From Fidelibacterota bacterium (GTDB taxonomy: Bacteria > Bipolaricaulota > Bipolaricaulia > Bipolaricaulales > Bipolaricaulaceae), in assembly GCA_024277405.1 (NCBI GenBank), contig JAJRVI010000105.1:1-9991 (forward strand): 9,991 nucleotides of DNA, given 5' to 3'. The translations under genes were made by a program, and so were the position numbers. The notes below the pieces were generated by a model. The model did no database searches. It saw only the letters and a program-made list of their open reading frames with translations, and was not told the origin of the DNA. Shown here in pieces: positions 5,933-9,991 of the stretch; the first letter of the stretch is position 1; each line of letters opens with the position of its first letter.

Positions 5933-6776
5933 ACGCACTGCCTATTGGTATAGGAAAAGGGGCATGCTCTTATTGCTGCATGTGGGACTCATCATCTCGG
6001 CGTTCCTCATTTCCGCCCCGGTGCTCTTTGCCCTCATAAAGAGCACCCAGACCACCGCCCAGATCTTCTCCTATCCCCCCACGTTCGCCATAGGGCCCGC
6101 CGCCCCCGAGAACTACGCCATCGCCTGGAAGGATTACCACCTGGGGCGATTAATGCTCAACACATTCATCATCGCGGGGGCGGTGACGGTGGGAAAGACC
6201 CTGATGTCGTTGCTGGCGGCCCTGGCCCTGGTGTACTTCGAGTTCCCGTTCAAAAATCTTCTCTTCGTCTTCGTCCTCATTACGCTGATGATGCCCATTC
6301 CCGTCAGGATCGTTCCCCTGTTCGACTTGGTGAGGAGCTTCGGTTGGGGGAACACCCATTGGGCCTTGGTCATCCCCTTCCTGGCCTCCGCCACCGGGGT
6401 CTTTCTCTTCAGACAGCATTTCATGTCGATCCCGGCCTCATTGGTTGACGCCGCACGTGTGGATGGGATCGGGCCCATGCGGTTCCTGTGGCAGATCCTT
6501 GTTCCCATGTCCATGAACACCATCGGGGCCATGGCGGTGATCCAGTTCGTTTACATCTGGAACCAGTACCTTTGGCCCCTCATCATCATCGCCTCCAACG
6601 AGAAGCAGATGATCCAGATCGGCCTCAAGATGCTCACCGGGGCCGGTCCCGAGGGTATGCTCAACTGGGGCGTGGCCATGGCGGGAACCATCATCACCAT
6701 GCTCCCCCCCTTGATCGTGTTCATGCTCCTGCAGGAACAGTTCATGCGGGGGTTCGCCCTCGCGGAAGAGAAATGA
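5919..6776 (+). CDS. ugpE: ABC transporter permease, UgpE-like
   Basis: Second inner-membrane permease subunit, partner of UgpA, 285 residues (E. coli UgpE 281). About six membrane segments lie near residues 17-40, 80-105, 112-136, 147-165, 200-225 and 252-272. The EAA loop reads VDAARVDGIGPMRFLWQILVP (from 176), with Asp in place of the first Glu. WNQYLWPLII (214-223) is characteristic of this subfamily, as is the ending LLQEQFMRGFALAEEK (270-285). AAGGAGG lies 7 bases before the ATG, inside the end of ugpA, so translation is coupled. Its stop overlaps the next start as ATGA. Confidence 0.92.
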   Translation: MAASKRTAYWYRKRGMLLLLHVGLIISAFLISAPVLFALIKSTQTTAQIFSYPPTFAIGPAAPENYAIAWKDYHLGRLMLNTFIIAGAVTVGKTLMSLLAALALVYFEFPFKNLLFVFVLITLMMPIPVRIVPLFDLVRSFGWGNTHWALVIPFLASATGVFLFRQHFMSIPASLVDAARVDGIGPMRFLWQILVPMSMNTIGAMAVIQFVYIWNQYLWPLIIIASNEKQMIQIGLKMLTGAGPEGMLNWGVAMAGTIITMLPPLIVFMLLQEQFMRGFALAEEK

Positions 6777-7489
6777 AGGTCATCGCCCACAAGGCGAATG
6801 GCAAGGAGGAGATCGAAAGGGCCCTGACACTCGGGGCGGACCTCGTCGAGATCGATATCTGGGCTACCCGCGGACGTAGATTTCTCGTTTTCCACGATAT
6901 CTTCCTGGAGGGACTGGGGCGCCACAACAACTGGACGATGTACCTCACCCAGGAGGAGATCGAGGAGCTCCGCCGCGAGCACCGGGGTTTGCTTTACCTG
7001 GAGGAGGCCCTGGAGCTCGTAGGAGGAGAGGTAGGGCTTTTGGTAGAGCTCAAACGCACCCGCCACGCCGAGGCGAGTTTCTCCTGGATCGAGGAGGAAC
7101 TCGTCCGGATCCTGGAGGCCATGGACGCCCTGGGGTGGGTGACCCTCATTTCCTTCGATCACCTCTCCCTTTTGCGGTTCAAGGAGCTCTGCCCCGAGGT
7201 CCGGGTGGGGATGATCTGCGCGGGGGAGTGGCTGAACCTCTGGGACGAAGTGGACCGGCTCTCCCCGCAGGTCCTCCTACCCCACTGGGCCCAGACCACC
7301 CCCCGCCTGGTGGAAGGGGCCCACCGCCGGGGGATCGCCGTCTACCCCTGGATCGTGAACCGGAGGGACCTCTGGGAGATCTTTCGGGACATGGGGGTGG
7401 ACGGGATCGTGACCGACGAATTCGAAAATCTCCTCGAGTTCTTGGGGCGGAAACGGGAGGTGAACCGTGGCCCTCTATTACCCCGATGA
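6773..7489 (+). CDS. ugpQ: Glycerophosphodiester phosphodiesterase (UgpQ/GDPD-like, short form)
   Basis: Hydrolyses glycerophosphodiesters to sn-glycerol-3-phosphate and an alcohol; there is no signal peptide, so it acts in the cytoplasm after import. The 238-residue TIM-barrel shows metal and catalytic residues in family order: His6 (IAHK), Glu26 and Asp28 (VEID), His41-Asp42 (VFHD), Glu92 and Lys94 (VELK), and the closing GVDGIVTDEFENLL (residues 215-228). Two departures are clear: the usual HRG is HKA, and the PENT motif that normally follows is missing, its place being taken by NGKEEIERAL. The start at 6773 is chosen because it forms an ATGA overlap with ugpE, is preceded by GGAAGAG, and gives the family N-terminus; a longer in-frame start at 6488 would lie deep inside ugpE. 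It overlaps the next gene by 23 bases. The fold and class are secure; the substrate is less so. Confidence 0.9.
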   Translation: MKVIAHKANGKEEIERALTLGADLVEIDIWATRGRRFLVFHDIFLEGLGRHNNWTMYLTQEEIEELRREHRGLLYLEEALELVGGEVGLLVELKRTRHAEASFSWIEEELVRILEAMDALGWVTLISFDHLSLLRFKELCPEVRVGMICAGEWLNLWDEVDRLSPQVLLPHWAQTTPRLVEGAHRRGIAVYPWIVNRRDLWEIFRDMGVDGIVTDEFENLLEFLGRKREVNRGPLLPR

Positions 7490-8336
7490 CGGGACGTTGG
7501 AGCGGCTGAAGGAGACACGGCCGGATCATCCCCTGGTGAAGTGCCGGGGGTTCATCTTCGACGTGGACGGGGTCCTCTGCCGGGGCGAGGATCCCATCCC
7601 CCGGGCCCCCGAGGCCATCGAGCGCCTCAGGCGGGGAGGAAAGAAGGTGGTGTTCCTCTCCAACAACTCCACCAAATCCCGGGAGGACTACCTCGCCAAG
7701 TTCGGGCGCCTAGGGATCCCTGTTACCGAGGACGACCTCGTCCTCGCCACCTACGCCACCGCACGTTATGTGGCCCGGGAGAGGCCCGGGGCCAAGGTGT
7801 ACATGGTGGGGGCACCGGGCCTGCGGCGGGAGCTGGAGCTCGCGGGCCTGGAGCTCGTGGAGGACCCCTTCGTGGCCGAGTACGTGGTGGTGGGCTCGGC
7901 CTTCGATGGGACCGGGAGGATCCGGGAGGACAACGCCCACCGCATCACGGGGGCCCTGCGGGCCCTGTACCACGCCGGGGCGAAGTTCATCGCCACCAAC
8001 CCCGACAGGATCTTCCCCGCCAAGGACGGGGTGATCCCGGGCACCGGGGCGGTGATCGGGGCCCTCTCCTACATGCTCGATCGCGAGCCGGACGCAATCA
8101 TCGGGAAACCGTCCACCCACATCGTGGAGATAGCCCTGGCGCGGTTGGGGCTTCCCCCCGCGGAGTGCGCCTTCGTGGGGGACATGGACACCGACATGCT
8201 CGCGGGAAAGGCGATGGGGATGACCACCGTGTTCGTGCGGAGCGGGGCCATGACCGAGGAGATGCTCCGGTCCTTGGGGATCGAGCCGGATTTCACCTTC
8301 GATTCGGTGATCGAGATGCTCGCGGTGGAGGGCTGA
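7467..8336 (+). CDS. HAD-superfamily IIA phosphatase (NagD/PGP-like)
   Basis: Cytoplasmic Mg-dependent phosphatase of the HAD-IIA group (E. coli NagD, B. subtilis AraL, eukaryotic PGP/Pho13), 289 residues. Seen: motif I FDVDGV (31-36; nucleophile Asp32, acid/base Asp34), motif II LSNNSTKS (64-71), a C2-type cap including ATNPDRIFP (176-184) and GTGAVIGALS (192-201), motif III Lys214 in GKPS, and motif IV GDMDTDM (238-244; Asp239, Asp243). All catalytic residues are present. The GTG start at 7467 has GGGAGG 6 bases upstream and overlaps the diesterase gene by 23 bases. Group members act on phosphoglycolate, glycerol-3-phosphate, nucleotides or sugar phosphates. The operon context favours glycerol-3-phosphate (inference), but a general house-cleaning phosphatase is also possible. 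Confidence 0.9.
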   Translation: MALYYPDDGTLERLKETRPDHPLVKCRGFIFDVDGVLCRGEDPIPRAPEAIERLRRGGKKVVFLSNNSTKSREDYLAKFGRLGIPVTEDDLVLATYATARYVARERPGAKVYMVGAPGLRRELELAGLELVEDPFVAEYVVVGSAFDGTGRIREDNAHRITGALRALYHAGAKFIATNPDRIFPAKDGVIPGTGAVIGALSYMLDREPDAIIGKPSTHIVEIALARLGLPPAECAFVGDMDTDMLAGKAMGMTTVFVRSGAMTEEMLRSLGIEPDFTFDSVIEMLAVEG

Positions 8337-8339
8337 GGG

Positions 8340-9560
8340 ATGGGGAAGGCCGAGTACATCGCGGCGCTACGGGAGGCGTTCGCGCAGCTCGAGCGGCGGG
8401 GCCGGGAGGTGGTGCTCGTCCATCACAACGACGCCGACGGCCTCGCCTCGGCGGCGGTGCTGGGGACGGCCCTCGCCCGCAAAGGGTTCCGGGTCACGCG
8501 CGTCCCCCTGGAGCGGGTGCATCCCCCCATCAACGCCCGGATCCATGACCTCCACGCCGGGACGCCCGTGCTCTACGTGGATCTCGGGGCCCGGGCGGCC
8601 CCCATGATCGCCGAGGTGAACCGGGGCCGTTCCCCGACCCTGATCGTGGACCATCATTTCGCCGAGGAAACAGATGATCCCGCGGTGTTCGTCCTCTCCA
8701 CCGAGCTCTTCGGGCTCTCGGGGGAGCGGGAGATCTCCGCGGCCACGGCCGCCTGGATCGCGGCCCGGGTTCTGGACGAGGACAACCGGGATCTGGCCTA
8801 CCTCGGGGTTGTCGGCGCCATCGGGGACTCCCACGAGCGCGGGGGGCGGCTGGTGGGGGAGAACCGGGAGGCCCTGGAAGAGGCGGCCGCCCGGGGGGAC
8901 GTACGGGTGGAGGAAGCGGACGGTCGGGAGATCTACACCCTCGTCAAGTTCGGGGCGGAGATCCCCTTGAAGAAATTCGCGAAATCCCTCACCACCCTGG
9001 GGGCGGCGGGCTACGCCATGGGCGGGCCGGAGGTGGCGGTGGAAGCGCTCCTCTCGGGGCCCTCCGGGGGGTTCGAGGTGAAGTTGGCCGAGCTGGAGGC
9101 GCTGAAACGGGAACGGTTCGAGCTCATGGTGAGGCGCCTGCGCGAAGGGGCCCTGCGGAAGACGGAGTACGTTCAGTGGTTCTCCGTGGGTGACGGGTTC
9201 GCCCCCATGGGGGTGAAGATCGTGGGGGAGTTCTGCATGGAGATCCGCGATATGGACTTCGTGGACACGGACAAGTACATCGCCGGCTTCCAGGATATGC
9301 CCACGGAGATCCCCGGCCTGGGCCGGTTCGAGTGGGACCTGGTGAAGATCTCCATGCGGGTCCCTGGTCCCCTGGAGGAGAGGATCGTGGCCGGAGAGAT
9401 GCCGGGGCTGGCCTGGCTCCTCCCCGAGGCGGCGAGACGCGTGGGGGGCTCCATCGACGCCTGCCACGACTACGCCGCCGCCTCCCTAATCCCGCGGGGG
9501 CGCGAGGAAGAGCTTGTGGACGCCATGGACGAGCTCGTCGCGGAGAGGCTTTCCCGATGA
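8340..9560 (+). CDS. DHH-family phosphoesterase (RecJ-like, archaeal type)
   Basis: A 406-residue DHH/DHHA1 phosphoesterase, presumably cytoplasmic and Mn-dependent. The DHH domain motifs are intact: HHNDADG (28-34), VDLG with Asp81, IVDHH (102-106) and GAIGD (159-163). The C-terminal DHHA1 domain ends in VGGSIDACHDYAAASLIPRG (368-387). Relatives, notably archaeal RecJ-like proteins, usually have a GGH-xx-AAG type motif here, so the His is kept (His376) while flanking glycines are replaced by Ala, Cys and Ala. About 170 residues (210-345) between the two domains match nothing I can name. The family cleaves short RNA, single-stranded DNA or cyclic dinucleotides. The ATG lies 3 bases after the HAD stop, and the stop overlaps the next gene as ATGA. 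Its role within a ugp operon is not clear. Family call is firm; substrate is open. Confidence 0.88.
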   Translation: MGKAEYIAALREAFAQLERRGREVVLVHHNDADGLASAAVLGTALARKGFRVTRVPLERVHPPINARIHDLHAGTPVLYVDLGARAAPMIAEVNRGRSPTLIVDHHFAEETDDPAVFVLSTELFGLSGEREISAATAAWIAARVLDEDNRDLAYLGVVGAIGDSHERGGRLVGENREALEEAAARGDVRVEEADGREIYTLVKFGAEIPLKKFAKSLTTLGAAGYAMGGPEVAVEALLSGPSGGFEVKLAELEALKRERFELMVRRLREGALRKTEYVQWFSVGDGFAPMGVKIVGEFCMEIRDMDFVDTDKYIAGFQDMPTEIPGLGRFEWDLVKISMRVPGPLEERIVAGEMPGLAWLLPEAARRVGGSIDACHDYAAASLIPRGREEELVDAMDELVAERLSR

Positions 9561-9991
9561 GGGCCGGATCCCTCGCCGTCTTCCTTGTCTTGGTCCTTGC
9601 CCTTGCGGGCCCCTGCAGCGCCGAACCTCACGCCCCGATCGTGATCGCCTCGGATGCCGATCTCACCGCGGAGAACGGGGTGGTCGGGGGAAGCGGGACC
9701 CACGACGATCCCTACATCATCGCCGGCTGGGAGATCGATGCGGGGGACGGCACGGGGATCTCCATCTCCGGGGTCACGGCCCACGTGGTGATCGCGGGAT
9801 GTCTCCTCCGGGGGACGCCCCGGGGGACCGGTATCACCATCGCTACTTCCCCCAATACGGCGGTACGGGATTGCTCCTTTTTCGGCCTCGGGACCGGGAT
9901 CTTCGTGTACGAAAGCCCCGGGGTGATCATGGAGGGGAACCGCTTCGAGCGCTGCTGGAACGGGATCGAGGGCACCCAGTCCCCGGGCCTC
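9557..9991 (+). CDS. Secreted right-handed parallel beta-helix protein, N-terminus (partial, runs off right edge)
   Basis: The first 145 residues of an exported protein. A Sec signal peptide covers about residues 1-22 (MRAGS, long hydrophobic core, PCSA before EPHA); the cysteine at 20 is in AGPC, which is not a proper lipobox. After it comes the segment IVIASDADLTAENGVVGG (28-45) and SGTHDDPYIIAGWEI (46-60), a typical opening of NosD/pectate-lyase-type beta-helix proteins. Helix coils of ~22 residues follow, visible as repeats of G-I-x-I (GISISG, GITIAT, GIFVYE, GIEGTQ) alternating with asparagine or cysteine turns. Such proteins bind or process carbohydrates or act as surface or copper-centre accessory proteins; none can be chosen here. 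It starts within the DHH stop (ATGA), so it belongs to the same transcript. Confidence 0.85.
   Translation, partial: MRAGSLAVFLVLVLALAGPCSAEPHAPIVIASDADLTAENGVVGGSGTHDDPYIIAGWEIDAGDGTGISISGVTAHVVIAGCLLRGTPRGTGITIATSPNTAVRDCSFFGLGTGIFVYESPGVIMEGNRFERCWNGIEGTQSPGL

Noticed and set aside
6488..6772. Longer N-terminus for the diesterase starting at 6488
   Set aside because: It would overlap 289 bases of ugpE, and the added residues are His-rich out-of-frame translation; the ATGA start at 6773 fits the family.
7541..8548. Open reading frame of 335 codons in another plus frame over the HAD and DHH genes
   Set aside because: The translation is Gly/Arg/Pro-rich low complexity, while the HAD frame has all four catalytic motifs.
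8367..9467. Open reading frame of 366 codons on the minus strand opposite the DHH gene
   Set aside because: Antisense shadow of a gene with intact DHH motifs; no family features in its own translation.
9557..9625. Lipoprotein signal in the beta-helix protein (cysteine at residue 20)
   Set aside because: The residues before the cysteine are A-G-P, which breaks the lipobox; a signal peptidase I site after CSA fits better.
1..9991. CRISPR array, tRNA, rRNA, insertion sequence or phage attachment site
   Set aside because: No spaced direct repeats, no cloverleaf-like segment, no transposase and no terminal repeats were seen on either strand.

Overview
The window is GC-rich bacterial chromosome with tightly packed genes. 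It suggests a diderm, because the solute-binding protein and the last gene carry Sec signal peptides without a lipobox. The MEP-pathway enzyme IspG and a bacterial sigma70-type promoter rule out an archaeon. The combination of high GC, an archaeal-looking DHH phosphoesterase and a NosD/pectate-lyase-type beta-helix protein reminds me of uncultured thermophile lineages such as Bipolaricaulota (Acetothermia). That placement is a weak guess from gene style, not a demonstration.

Left part, minus strand (1-1624): the N-terminal half of an elongation factor G gene, running off the left edge, is preceded on the same strand by a UPF0047/YjbQ-family gene. The 149-bp gap between them holds a perfect 8-bp inverted repeat and a clear intrinsic terminator. 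The U-tract of that terminator ends only about 20 bases before the EF-G start codon. EF-G here does not follow rpsL/rpsG.

Centre (1625-2768): a 58-bp divergent spacer with a small palindrome leads on the plus strand to ispG, which has an altered version of the motif behind its third Fe-S cysteine.

Right part, plus strand (2765-9991): a near-consensus promoter (TTGACC-17-TATAAT), whose -35 overlaps the ispG stop codon, drives a DeoR-family sugar-phosphate regulator. Next come a UgpB-like binding protein, two permeases (UgpA, UgpE), a short glycerophosphodiesterase (UgpQ-like), a HAD-IIA phosphatase, a DHH phosphoesterase and a secreted beta-helix protein that runs off the right edge. From ugpA onward every junction is an overlap or a 3-base gap, so the genes look translationally coupled.

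The ugp part reads as a pathway. Glycerophosphodiesters or glycerol-3-phosphate bind UgpB and enter through UgpA/UgpE. The diesterase releases glycerol-3-phosphate and an alcohol, and the HAD phosphatase may remove the phosphate. No ABC ATPase, GlpK or GlpD is present in the window. A stable hairpin between ugpB and ugpA may set binding protein above permease. The DHH and beta-helix genes have no obvious role in this pathway. No tRNA, rRNA, CRISPR array, insertion sequence or attachment site was seen.
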